Of a DNA stretch of 64,000 nt, positions 1-9,382 are shown in pieces. How positions within the stretch are numbered: position 1 is the stretch's first letter; the number at the start of each line of letters is the position of its first letter. The translations under genes were made by a program, and so were the position numbers. Source of the stretch: Chimonanthus salicifolius (taxonomy: Eukaryota > Streptophyta > Magnoliopsida > Laurales > Calycanthaceae); assembly GCA_013350335.1 (NCBI GenBank), contig CM023532.1, positions 90,957,383 to 91,021,382 of the forward strand, given 5' to 3'. Below the pieces are notes generated by a model. The model worked only from the letters and a program-made list of their open reading frames with translations, had not been told where the DNA came from and searched no databases.

Positions 1-999
1 TCGGCGCTCGGCGGTTATCCACTCTTGCAAACTCCGCCAATTCTTGTTCCGCAATGGTAGCATTGCTGACCACTTCTGCCAGCGTGGCCTCTTTGAACAC
101 GGTTACCCTGGCCCTAATGTTTGGCCATAACCCACGCTCGAATTTGCAAGCCCGCCGATACTCCGTGTCGACAATATAAAATGCATAAATTGATAGACTG
201 AGAAATTCTTGATGATACTCAGCTACCGTCATCAAACCTTGCACTAATGACAAGAATGCTTGAATCTGACGTTCCTTTTCTTCTTCTGGGAAGTAATGAT
301 CTAAGAACGTCGCTGAGAATTGCTCCCAGGTCATAGCAATCCTTTCTCCTTCTGGCACAAGTGCCTGCTGTTTCTCCACTATTTCCCACCATTTAGCAGC
401 GTAATCTATCAGCTGTGACGTGGCCAATAAAATTCTGTGAGCATGACTCTTGATATTCAAAAGAGTTAGTGTGTGAGAGATTTTTTCAACCAGTTCTCAG
501 CTCCGATAGGCCCTTCTCTCCCCTTGAAGTAAGGTGGGCGTTGTTGTTGGAAGTCTCTGACCATGTTCCGGTCATTAGTCTCACTCGTGCTTCCACCTCC
601 ATTCATATGTTGTTGGAGGACAGACGTAACTACAGCTTGCACCAAGCTGTGTAGTTCATGCGGTACATGAGGTATAGTCACGTTGCTGTTGCTGTTTTTC
701 TCTTCCTTCCGTCGATATGAAGAGTTACTATTCTCCTCTTCGTCCCGAGAATGATGCGATTCTTCCTCATTGAGTGATCTTTCATGGACTGATCTCTCCT
801 CATCTTGAACTGATTGTTCCCTGTCATGTACTGATTGTACCTTCTCATGTACAACCTTCTCACGTTGAGGTACCACTTTCCCTTGTGGCGTGATTATCAA
901 CACTTCCTCCTTCCTTTTACCGTCTTGTCGCATCCTTCTCTTTGATGCCCCTTCACCTATTCCAATTTGTAATACCTTTTCTTTTCCCTTTTGATTCAT
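1..999 (-). pseudogene. Ty3/gypsy (Tekay-type) gag, frameshifted and cut by the window edge
   Basis: This is the gag of a minus-strand chromovirus that continues beyond the left edge. It starts at the ATG at 999 with a charged, Q/E-rich N-terminus. It then matches the gag of the element at 13616 almost motif by motif: a QAVVTSVLQQH stretch, MVRDFQQQRPPYFKG, and GAENWLK. The frame breaks at an A-run at about 481-486, where one base appears lost. The core then resumes in another frame down to base 1, with [57 protein letters not shown] and a terminal VDNRR. The zinc knuckle and pol would lie outside the window. The gag forms the particle shell and binds genomic RNA. I am confident of the family and fairly confident of the single frameshift. 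Confidence 0.88.
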
Positions 1000-1245
1000 T
1001 ACGATCTTTTTTGGTGGCGCCTTTTCTTCCTATTCATGGAAACATCATAGACTTAGTTTCCATCACAACATACATTAAATGCCATAAATACTCATTAAAA
1101 TCATAAAATCACATACTTTATATAAATTCATAATTTATCTTTGTACAAGGGTGGGTAGGGTTAAACAAAACCCTATAAAAAAAATACACCTTTACAATAT
1201 AACCCTCTTTTTTAAAAATGTTGTCCCTTCATACTACTTCCTAGC

Positions 1246-1782
1246 CTAGTCCTCCGTAGAAGATCCTGCATCGTCAGCGAACTTAAAGCGGTTATCAGGA
1301 CACGTCATCGCCGTGTGCCCCAATACTTCACACGTCATGCAGGGTATTAGCCCAGGTCCTCCATTATAAGGACAATTAGTCCTAGCCTCTCCGTGCCCAT
1401 GCAGTCCACAGAACGGGCAGACAACGCCTAGAAGGTGAGGACAATACATACAGTTGTGCCCGTCTTGATTGCATAACTCACACATATCGTAGGGATCTAT
1501 CTCCCCAAGCGATTCCAGTATTATTGGAACATCTGCCATAGGATCCTCCAGAAAAGGTGCTAGATCCTCTTCTTCTTCCTCAGGAGGTTCCATTATCCAT
1601 GGAATGTCCTCCAAAAGACCCTCCGGAACAGGTGCTAAGTCCATATCATCTTCCTCAGGAGCTCCCTCCTGAAGATCCACATTGACTTCCATGCTGATAT
1701 TGTTGGAAGTCGACACCAAATCTACTGGACAACTAAGTGTCCCTTTATCCCATAACTCTGTATATTCCTTGTTGCTTGACAT
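1246..1782 (-). CDS. pre-gag accessory ORF with three CCHC zinc knuckles
   Basis: This intact 178-residue ORF lies between the element's leader and its gag, about 250 bp upstream of the gag ATG and on the same strand. Residues 1-95 are acidic and proline-rich, with repeated blocks such as EEDDMDLAPVPEGLL and EEEEEDLAPFLED. Residues about 100-165 hold three zinc-binding units: CELCNQDGHNCMYC (CX2CX4HX4C), CPFCGLHGHGEARTNC (CX2CX4HX6C) and CMTCEVLGHTAMTC (CX2CX4HX4C). It ends in an acidic DDAGSSTED tail. A diverged, frameshifted relative sits in the same position in another element at 35778-36303, so it is a heritable component of this lineage and not chance. The nearby G1 element lacks it. CCHC knuckles normally bind single-stranded RNA or DNA, so an RNA-binding helper of Gag is a reasonable inference. 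The function is unknown. Confidence 0.72.
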   Translation of the reverse strand: MSSNKEYTELWDKGTLSCPVDLVSTSNNISMEVNVDLQEGAPEEDDMDLAPVPEGLLEDIPWIMEPPEEEEEDLAPFLEDPMADVPIILESLGEIDPYDMCELCNQDGHNCMYCPHLLGVVCPFCGLHGHGEARTNCPYNGGPGLIPCMTCEVLGHTAMTCPDNRFKFADDAGSSTED

Positions 1783-2202
1783 ATCTGTACCACAACATTT
1801 AAAACATATAAATCAACAACAACCGTTCCAATAAAGAACCAGCCTTGACTTTTTGGGATTTTTCATGCATAATCTCATGTGCTATGTTTGGGAAGATTGC
1901 CAAATCATCATTCTTTGTGTTCTTTTGTTTCTGGGGAAATCTCTAAATTCCTGTTGCTTGTTTCTCAGTGTGGGGATTTCAGGGGAGTGCATCCTACTTG
2001 CTATGTTTGACATATCCAGTTATGATGACTACACTTTACTTTGCTATATTTCATTGTCATTCTCAGATTGATTGTTCAATCTGAGTCACTCGAAGTAAAT
2101 TAATCCGGCCCCCAGTCAGCGGACTCCGAAGAGTCGGCCAGTTGGGATTCTTATCTGTCAGTGAGACATGAAACCGTCTTAATCTTACTTCGACGATTCA
2201 AC
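1783..2202 (-). other. retrotransposon 5' leader, primer site lost
   Basis: On the minus strand this matches the leader that follows the primer-binding site in the G1 element (13083-13615). The blocks for 'ACGGTTTCA(C/T)GTCTCACTGAC' and 'CCGACTCTTCG' are recognisable at about 2100-2190. AT-rich text with scattered TTCCC-type motifs follows at 1850-2050. Homology stops at about 2203, just short of where the tRNA-iMet primer site should be, so the PBS and the adjoining LTR end have been deleted. The small plus-strand ORF at 1853-2071 is a by-product. Confidence 0.65.
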
Positions 2203-2995
2203 TTCCCATTTAGCTTGGCACCTGCCAATGCAGCCTCCCAACTCCCCAAGCATCACCTCCCATTTCCCATGTATTTCATTTAAAATCCATCACGAAAATC
2301 AGCCCAACAAGTCCCCAACGTGTGGGACTTGTTTTGGTGGTTATGATTGAGCCAACCTACTCATATTCCCTCTGAACTCACTTATTTACAGTCCCATTGA
2401 TTTCCATTTTGACTCACCCAACTCACATGTCCAACTCACCTCATTAATTGACAATCATTTAATGCATTTGAGTCAACTCATTCTTAATTCAAATTAAATA
2501 AAATCAGTTCCACTTAACTTGATTTAACTCACCATTGAACTCATTTATGGGCCCACATGGTCGGCTATGGTCAACAAAGTCAACCCGACCCGTTGGGTCC
2601 CCCTTTAGCTCCTTGACCCATTTTTGACTCCATGACCCAATTATGGGTATTTTGGTCATTTGTAATTATTTTTCACATGTGCATCAGGCCTACCCATTTT
2701 TACTCCACTTGATTTCTAATTGAATCAGCTTAACCCCATTTAATTTAAGCTCACACAACGGTCAAATAATCCATTAAGACCCGTTGGGTCCCATTTGGGC
2801 CCTTTGACCCATTTAGCCATTTTTGACCCAATTGATGCATATTACCCATCCAATCAAATTTGACATTTATAATGTGTTCATAGGATCTTAATTTGAGCAA
2901 TGGGCCCCACAATTTTCCTCATTTAATATCGAAAACATTAAATTTTCCAACTTTATTATAATTATCCGCTTTTATTGAAAAATTGAGGTGTTACA
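2203..2995 (-). mobile_element. truncated 5' LTR of the minus-strand chromovirus
   Basis: Read on the minus strand, it begins with the LTR terminus TGTAACACC at 2995 and runs about 790 bp before the deletion that joins it to the leader. The sequence parallels the start of the solo LTR at 30076-33819 (compare 2440-2720 with 33100-33370). Shared text includes the CCCGACCCGTTGGG block and GACCCATTTTTGAC. The segment that carries hairpins in its relatives is missing here. The insertion point lies within the right arm of a palindrome of the flanking LTR. Confidence 0.7.
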
Positions 2996-3536
2996 CGAAC
3001 CCATGGTCCCTTATTTTCACTTAATTACCAAAATGCCATTATACCTAATAACATAACCAATAACATAAACCATGAACATAGGTCTATATGAATTAAATCC
3101 CTAGTGTCCCTTAACATATTCCAACACATGGTCCATCAAATAGTTCATGGGGCTCGGCCGTACACCATGGCTGAACCCTATGTCCAATATTTTCACATAT
3201 TTACTACATTGCCATTGCTTCCTTCTCCTTATTTTTAAGTTCCATACATAGGTCCATAATATTACATACATGGATCCACCAATGATCCACAACCATAGAA
3301 CCATAAATAAAACCTTCCATTCCTTTAATAATATTAGGTCCATTCAAGACCCATAAAAATTGGTTCATGGGGTTCGGCCTTATCCCATGGCCGAACCCAT
3401 GATATTATGGTTCCATCCTTCCTCTTGAACATCATTTAAACCCTTTAATCTTGTTCCATAGGGTTCGGCTTTACACCATGGCTGAACCCTATGGTTCTTT
3501 TCTTTTAATCAAAGACAAGATTAACAAATACTATAA

Positions 3537-4869
3537 TTGGAAAGTCCTAATTAGAATATGCTATTGTCTCTAACACATCCACTCGGCCAAGCTTTTCTTT
3601 ATTTGGATTTAAAACATCTTCTTTATTTAAGCAATAAGATATCATTGCCTAAACCCAATCCATCCACATGTTTTTGCCCAAGTTAGGACAATCCTTGGTC
3701 GCATATAACTCCTTGATTTTTGTGATAGAAAATCTTATCTTGTATGCGCATATCTTATGGATATGCATTTCTTCATATTCGGCCATGTACAACTATCCCA
3801 TTTAACTTGCCTTTCTCTGTTATGAAAACTATAATTGTTTTCAGTAAACTTAGAGAGATATCCCTCCAAGCCTCTAGTTCTCAGGTCTGAAACCCAATAC
3901 TTTCAACCAACCAGAACTCCTCTTTGTTTTCTCTCTAAAATCGTGTCTCTCAATGAGGATACACGCATTGATATCTCAATTGATATTGCAGCAGTCCCGC
4001 ATATAAGTTGTGCAATCGTGACTGAATTAGCAATTGCCCAAACGTTGTCTCAATAGATCTTTCATGGTGACAATAACTACTATTGTAGCAGTCCTTCCTT
4101 CAATGGACCTTTACTCCCAATCGACCAGCCAATTTCTCTAATTTGGAAGAGAACATTTAGGAGTTTATTTCAAGCCAATACCAGCGAACTCCACCTTCGT
4201 GCTTCTCATGCTAGAACCTGCTGTATATTACCACGTATACACATCTCATCTGTTGTCCCATGAAGCTACAATCCAGCCAGTTTTATGCTAGAATGCAAAA
4301 CAAATTAAATTAGATTTATGCTTATCCTATCTTAGAAGGTGCCAACCCTTCTTCCTTATCTTATAAGACCCCACACGGTCCTAGATCTTTTTAGAAGATG
4401 CCAAGCCCTTTCATTTACCAATTTCCATTCGATCCTTATTATTTTTAGAAGGTGCCATGTGCCCCTTCTTTCTTGCAAATCCCTGGTATCTTTCTTAACC
4501 AAAGAAAGTACTCCTTTTTTAAAATATTCTAATACACAATGCGCATATCCCATACATATGCATATCCTCCCATACGGCCATAGTATCCTATCTTCCTTAT
4601 TTTGGAAAGTCCTAATTAGAATATGCTATTGTCTCTAACACATCCACTCGGCCAAGCTTTTCTTTATTTGGATTTAAAACATCTTCTTTATTTAAGTAAT
4701 AATATATCATTGCCTAAACCCAATCCATCCACACGTTTTTGCCCAAGTTAGGACAATCCTTGGTCGCATATAACTCCTTGATTTTTGTGATAGAAAATCT
4801 TATCTTGTATGTGCATATCTTATGGATATGCATATCTTCATATTCGGCCATGTACAACTATCCCATTTA
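3537..4869. repeat. 268-bp direct repeat bracketing a 797-bp segment
   Basis: 3537-3804 and 4602-4869 are nearly identical; only a few substitutions are visible, for example AAGCAATAAG against AAGTAATAAT. The right copy continues into normal LTR text (TATATAATATTGCATTACTAA). The left copy stops at TTTA and passes into unrelated sequence. The intervening segment is part LTR-like (about 4320-4601, with AGAAGGTGCC repeats) and part unassigned (3805-4320). Confidence 0.75.
3805..4320. other. unassigned insert inside the LTR duplication
   Basis: This stretch matches no other LTR in the window. It contains a 73-residue ORF at 3835-4056 with no obvious retroelement or domain motif. Base composition is less AT-rich than the flanking LTR. 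It could be a fragment of a host gene or of another mobile element captured in the duplication. I do not recognise it. Confidence 0.35.
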
Positions 4870-5056
4870 TATAATATTGCATTACTAATTTAATTAAGCC
4901 CCATTTAATTTTATTTGAAACTATTTCCACAATCCGTTGTGTCTTAATTGGGCAAAGACCCAACACTTTACCCGTATAAGATCCATATCTAAAAATTCAC
5001 AAATTAAATGGGTAATTTCCGTAAATATTTATAACTTGAAAATCCGGGGTGTTACA

Positions 5057-5319
5057 ATGGGAAACAAAATTCTTTCCAAGGTCAGAATAAGAAAAAGAAG
5101 ACTGGTCATTTTCCTCAAAGGAAGTCTTCTTTTGGTGAGGCAACCAATTATGGCCAGGAGCAAGTGCAATGCTACCATTGCAAGAAGTGGGGCCATACCA
5201 CCAATAAGTGCGACCAACCGAGGAAACCAAAGTGTTATAATTGTGGTAAATGTGGTCATATATCTAAAAATTGCCTTGAACCAAACAAGTTGAATGATGG
5301 ATATCCACCTCCACCATAA
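5057..5319 (+). pseudogene. gag 3' end with two CCHC zinc knuckles (TR-GAG-like element, copy A)
   Basis: The frame beginning at 5059 is open to the TAA at 5317-5319. It starts with a basic, glutamine-rich linker (GKQNSFQGQNKKKK). Two nucleocapsid knuckles follow: CYHCKKWGHTTNKC and CYNCGKCGHISKNC, both CX2CX4HX4C. The protein ends with a proline run before the stop, and the 3' LTR starts only 268 bp later, so no protease or reverse transcriptase follows. The 5' part of this gag is cut away by the LTR ending at 5056. A second, more decayed copy of the same region is at 22330-22660. Confidence 0.8.
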
Positions 5320-5587
5320 TAATCAGGCTTAACAGAACGAGGGCCGTGACCGTCGAAATCAGAAAAATCAATCGAGTTTTTGTCGTTAAGGGTGATTCAG
5401 TAGAGTCGGCTGATATGTGAGGTATGCCTTTGAATCTTGATACTTGGATTGAAATATGGTTATCTTCAGAGCATCGCATACATTTACATCATCTATACTT
5501 GTTGGTAAGTTAGACATGAATTTTGAAGGATAGGTGTGTCTACGTACCTTAGAAAATTTCGTGCCGAAATTTCTTTAAGGGGTAGGT
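5320..5587 (+). other. 3' untranslated internal region and polypurine tract, copy A
   Basis: Noncoding sequence between the gag stop and the LTR. It matches 22620-22844 of copy B ('GATTCAGTAGA', 'TTGATACTTGGATTGAAATA', 'CATCATCTATAC'). It ends in a purine-rich AAGGGGTAGG directly before the LTR, the position of the plus-strand primer. Confidence 0.7.
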
Positions 5588-8500
5588 TGTAGCGACCCAA
5601 CCCAAAATAGCAGGTTTAGATGCAATAAGAATTTTCGGGTAGGTTTTATTCCGGGGTTATGTCCATTTGCCTGATAGTGTGTTTAAAATTGTTTGAATTT
5701 GTTTGGAATTTAACATTTGATTTAAAAAATTGGGAAAATCCCAAAACTTGGAGTTATCGGGGTCCGAACTATTGAGAAAACTCTATTTGAATATTATTGT
5801 TCAAAATATAGTTTTGGTGGGACCCACGTGATTTTATTTTAGGAAAGTTTGATTTGAGAATTTAATTCTTTTAAGAAAATATTTTTTTGAGACAAAAATT
5901 TGATTATTTGTGAATCTGATTGATTGTAGAAATTAAGTGGGAAAATTTTGTGTGCCATGATCCCACATGAATTTTAGTTTCAAAAAAGAAAATAGATGAA
6001 ATTTCCATAGAGCCTCAATTCGTTGGAGAAAAAAAGAGATTTCTTATGCTCAAAATCGCTGGAACCAAATTTTATTTAGAAAATGGGTATTTTTAGAATA
6101 AAATAAAGAGAGGAAATATAGGAAGCCAAATCCAATTTGGATTCCCCATTGGCCGACTACCCTATGTTAAAAAAATAACATTCGTGAATTGCTATATGCA
6201 AAAATGCGAACGTTGCAACTTCTCTCTCTCTAGATTGGACGGTTTGGAGCTTGGGTTTTTCAGGATTTATTTTGGGTTTTTCTCTAATTTTGGCTTGGAT
6301 CTTCTTCTTCTCTAAGATGTATATTCATATTTTCCATTAATCTTGTGGAGTTTTTTTGAGTTTTCTTGAATTTTCCATCTCTTTTCTCTTTGGTTTTCTC
6401 TCTCAAACTTTGATCAGATCTCCATGGTTTTTCTTAATTGAAAATGAACATGGTAATGAGAGAAAGAAAAAAGAGAAGCAAAAAGAAGGACTCATTTGGG
6501 GATTTTAACAAATTGGAAAACAAATTCAAAGAATTCGTTTCGAGTTTTAATGAGAATCGGGTTAACCCAATCTGTAATTCCTATATGCGCACGTTGCGCT
6601 AAAAATTCCATATCTCGGGCATCCGATGGAATCTTTCAACGAAATTTGTTCTGTTGGATTCCAATTTGATAAATCTAGTTTCTTTCCACATTTGGAAGCA
6701 AAAGTTGACTTGATGCCTCAGATCTGATCTAAAACAAGGACAAAGTTTAGATCTGTGATACAGTTTCTCTAGGTTTTTATAAATAAACCATAACTTGTAC
6801 ACCTAACGTTGAAATGACTTAAAAATTGTGACTATGCTGATACCGACACCTATTTCCAGATAAAATATGATGAATTTTAAATGAGATTTGATACCCCAAA
6901 CAATGTCTGCAAGTCGGACCTAGTTGCAAACTGTTGAAAAGCGGACAATTTTAAAGTGGTGGATTGTGGAATTTTTATCTCGGTCTCTGATAATCGAAAT
7001 AGTGCAAACTTTGTGCCCAAACTGAAGCCTCGGATGAGACTGGAAACTGTTGAACAGTGTACATGTTTGAATACTTTGATCATAACTCGGGCTAGGAATG
7101 TCCGTTTGGGACGAACTAGATATCGTTGTAATCCACTCTCAGAGACCTATTGACTATAAAGATATGAAACCTTGGTTTAATCCGAGAAAATACAAGAAAA
7201 TTCTTCAAGATAGGTCAAATTTTGCTCTATTGACAAATTGTATTTTGTTTAGTACCCTTTGGACTCGATTTGTCTAGACAAAACCAATGGGGTATATTTG
7301 TTGAGTTATTTGATTTAAAAAGGAGTAAAATAAAAAAAAATATCATAATGGTCCAAAACTCTAATTAATGACAACAAGTTTGGGGACCTGACGCTTGGTG
7401 GAACTTGGAATTGTTAGTGTTTCTTTGCTTGGTGAATTGCAAAATCTAGGTGAGGGAAACAAACTCTGAAATGTACTTATTTTATTTTGGATTCCAATAA
7501 ATATTTTGGTGTATTTGAATGCATTGAATGGGTTTATTTAAAAAGGACTGAGAATTTACTTTTAAACCGGGTGAGTCTTGTGCTTCTCACAGAATGTAAA
7601 AGGGGATTTTTTGTTAAATGTTTTAAACCAAAGAGTGACTCAGTCAGCCTAGACTGTGTGTTCTGCCTGTTTATCTTGTTGCAAAACTCAGGTCATGGAT
7701 TCAAGATTTTACATGGGGACTGCATAAGTTTGTGTTGGAATTTTATTGGATTCGGATTAACATAATTATTTATGTTCTTATATATCGTATTTGATAAGCC
7801 ATTGTTGTTGCACATGTTATTTGAATTAAATGTGTATGGATTTAATTTATTGTTGAGCATGCTAAATTAGTTGGTGGATTTTTTATGGATTTATTGGTAT
7901 ATTTACATGTGGAAATCTCAATATTCATTTTTGGTTATGGCATTCATGCTTGAATGGTACGGTTGGTTATCATGCATGAGTATCCACGATTGGGTGGGAG
8001 ATGAAGGTTAGTGAATGACTAAGGACCGAGTGAAACGTCGTACTTAGTTAAGGGAAGGGCTATGGACCGAATGGAAGGTTGTATTTAGCCAAGTGAATGA
8101 CTATAGACCGAGCGAATGATCGTACTTAATAAGGGGCTGAAGACTATGGACCAAGCGAATGTCGAACTTAGCTAAAGCTGTTTGAAGTTCTGCGGACCGT
8201 TATGTGCACATGGTGTTTGTTGGATTAGATGATTCATGGGTCGAGCAAGCACTGGCATTTGCATTACATGTATATCTAATTTTGTTACTATGGATATTGT
8301 TTATGTTTTATTTAATAATGCAGGTAATCCTATTCTGTTTGACACTACATGCTTCTTTGTATCTTTCACTAGGCATGGAGCTTACACCCCTTACATTTCA
8401 GGCTTTCCAAAGGAAATAGGTCAAGGTGACGCTTGAAGCCGAACTAGGATAATTCTTGGAGTCGCTAGGACAGAGGAGTATAGTTAATTTATTTATTAGT

Positions 8501-8841
8501 CTTATAGACATTTCTTTGGTTTAAGATTATTTGAGACACATGGAGTGTCAATTGAGTTTGTATTAGACTTATACTTTGAGATCCTATTTTTATCTTGGGG
8601 TGTGAGATTTGATATTTAATTCCTTTGAGATAATTTAGTTATTTTGCAGATCGTTTGATAGTCCATTGTTGTTAAATGATACAATCAATGTGAGATGGCG
8701 TCCATGGCTATTTAAATTACTTATTCTGCACTATGATTACTTAAAAAAAAAAATTAGCCATGAATGTGCATGTCTTGTCGAACCGGATCATTTTAACTTA
8801 AGTAGCTCCCCGTTTGTTGGTTAAACGGGCGGTGTGTTACA
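5588..8841 (+). mobile_element. LTR 1 of the gag-only retrotransposon (3254 bp)
   Basis: It starts TGTAGCGACCC after a polypurine tract and ends GTTACA three bases before a tRNA-iMet primer site. It aligns along its length with the second LTR of the same family, which begins at 22845. It carries no GGTTCGGCC palindromes, unlike the Tekay-like LTRs around it. At about 7990-8190 there are four or five degenerate copies of a 40-bp unit of the type GACTATGGACCGAGCGAATG. Small ORFs within it (6599-6802, 7487-7765, 8204-8436) are not conserved. Confidence 0.85.
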
Positions 8842-8844
8842 GTA

Positions 8845-8856
8845 TGGTATTAGAGC
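8845..8856 (+). promoter_or_regulatory. primer-binding site (tRNA-iMet), copy B
   Basis: TGGTATTAGAGC, one transition away from the TGGTATCAGAGC complementary to the 3' end of initiator-Met tRNA, three bases after the LTR end. Confidence 0.85.
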
Positions 8857-9035
8857 TTAGGTTCAACTCTACGGCTGTGAGTAGGGACAAGGTTGGAGGT
8901 TGAATCTTAGTTTTTCCCCTTAGGCCGAGTGGGGTACAAATTCTTCTTAGAATGGAGGGTTAGTTTTTGCGGTGGTAGCGTATCTTAATTACCCTTAGTG
9001 ATTGCTATTTGAATTCTTGCATATTTGTGAGACTG

Positions 9036-9382
9036 ATGGAATCTAGTTCCACAGTTATGGCAGGAAGAGGCAATCCTACAAGTAAGGCAGTAGCTACTCC
9101 TGTTCTAGAGCATCGTGAGGTTGTTCAGCATTTCAGGGTAGGGCTTACTGAGAGCACTGATTCAGGAGAGCAAGTCAATAAGCCTCTACTGTAACCTCCA
9201 TTCCAACCTCTAGGGCAGTCCCCAGTGTATCCTCCAGGGCAGCCTCCCTATCCAATCAACCCTTAGACCAGGGAAGTATATCAGGTGATTCGTGAAGCTA
9301 TGGGACTTATCTCTGAAGGGGTAGCTAGAGACGGCCATGGGGTTTCGTCTTCCAATACTGCTGGAGACACCAGGAAGTTGAC
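9036..9382 (+). pseudogene. gag 5' part of the gag-only element, copy B
   Basis: Starts at an ATG (MESSSTVMAGRG) that is shared with copy C at 56610. It runs in frame into a proline/glutamine-rich segment with stop codons where the other copy has sense codons (CTGTAACCT at about 9192 and CCTTAGACC at about 9268). It breaks off at GAAGTTGAC, exactly where the G1 element is inserted. The gag continues at 21821. A short leader (8857-9035) lies between primer site and ATG. Confidence 0.8.
9378..9382. repeat. target-site duplication TTGAC, left copy
   Basis: Repeated exactly at 21816-21820 after the right LTR. The uninterrupted homologue at 56950-56970 has a single GAGTTGACAACAC, confirming this as the insertion target. 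Confidence 0.95.

Larger units (their letters stand above)
2996..5056 (-). mobile_element. LTR remnant (Tekay-like), interrupted on its left side
   Basis: The right end reads TGTAACACCCCGG on the minus strand at 5056, the same terminus as the LTRs at 37868 and 43242, and it abuts gag sequence at 5057. The left side is cut by the insertion ending at 2995, so the rest of this LTR lies off-window. It holds three palindromic hairpins (3145-3180, 3365-3400, 3455-3493) and a long direct repeat (3537-3804 and 4602-4869). About 3000-3040 matches 26170-26220, inside another solo LTR. Confidence 0.7.

Noticed and set aside
8204..8436. Conserved-looking ORF also seen at 55807-56022
   Set aside because: The similarity reflects that both lie in LTRs of the same element; frames are not maintained and no domain is visible.
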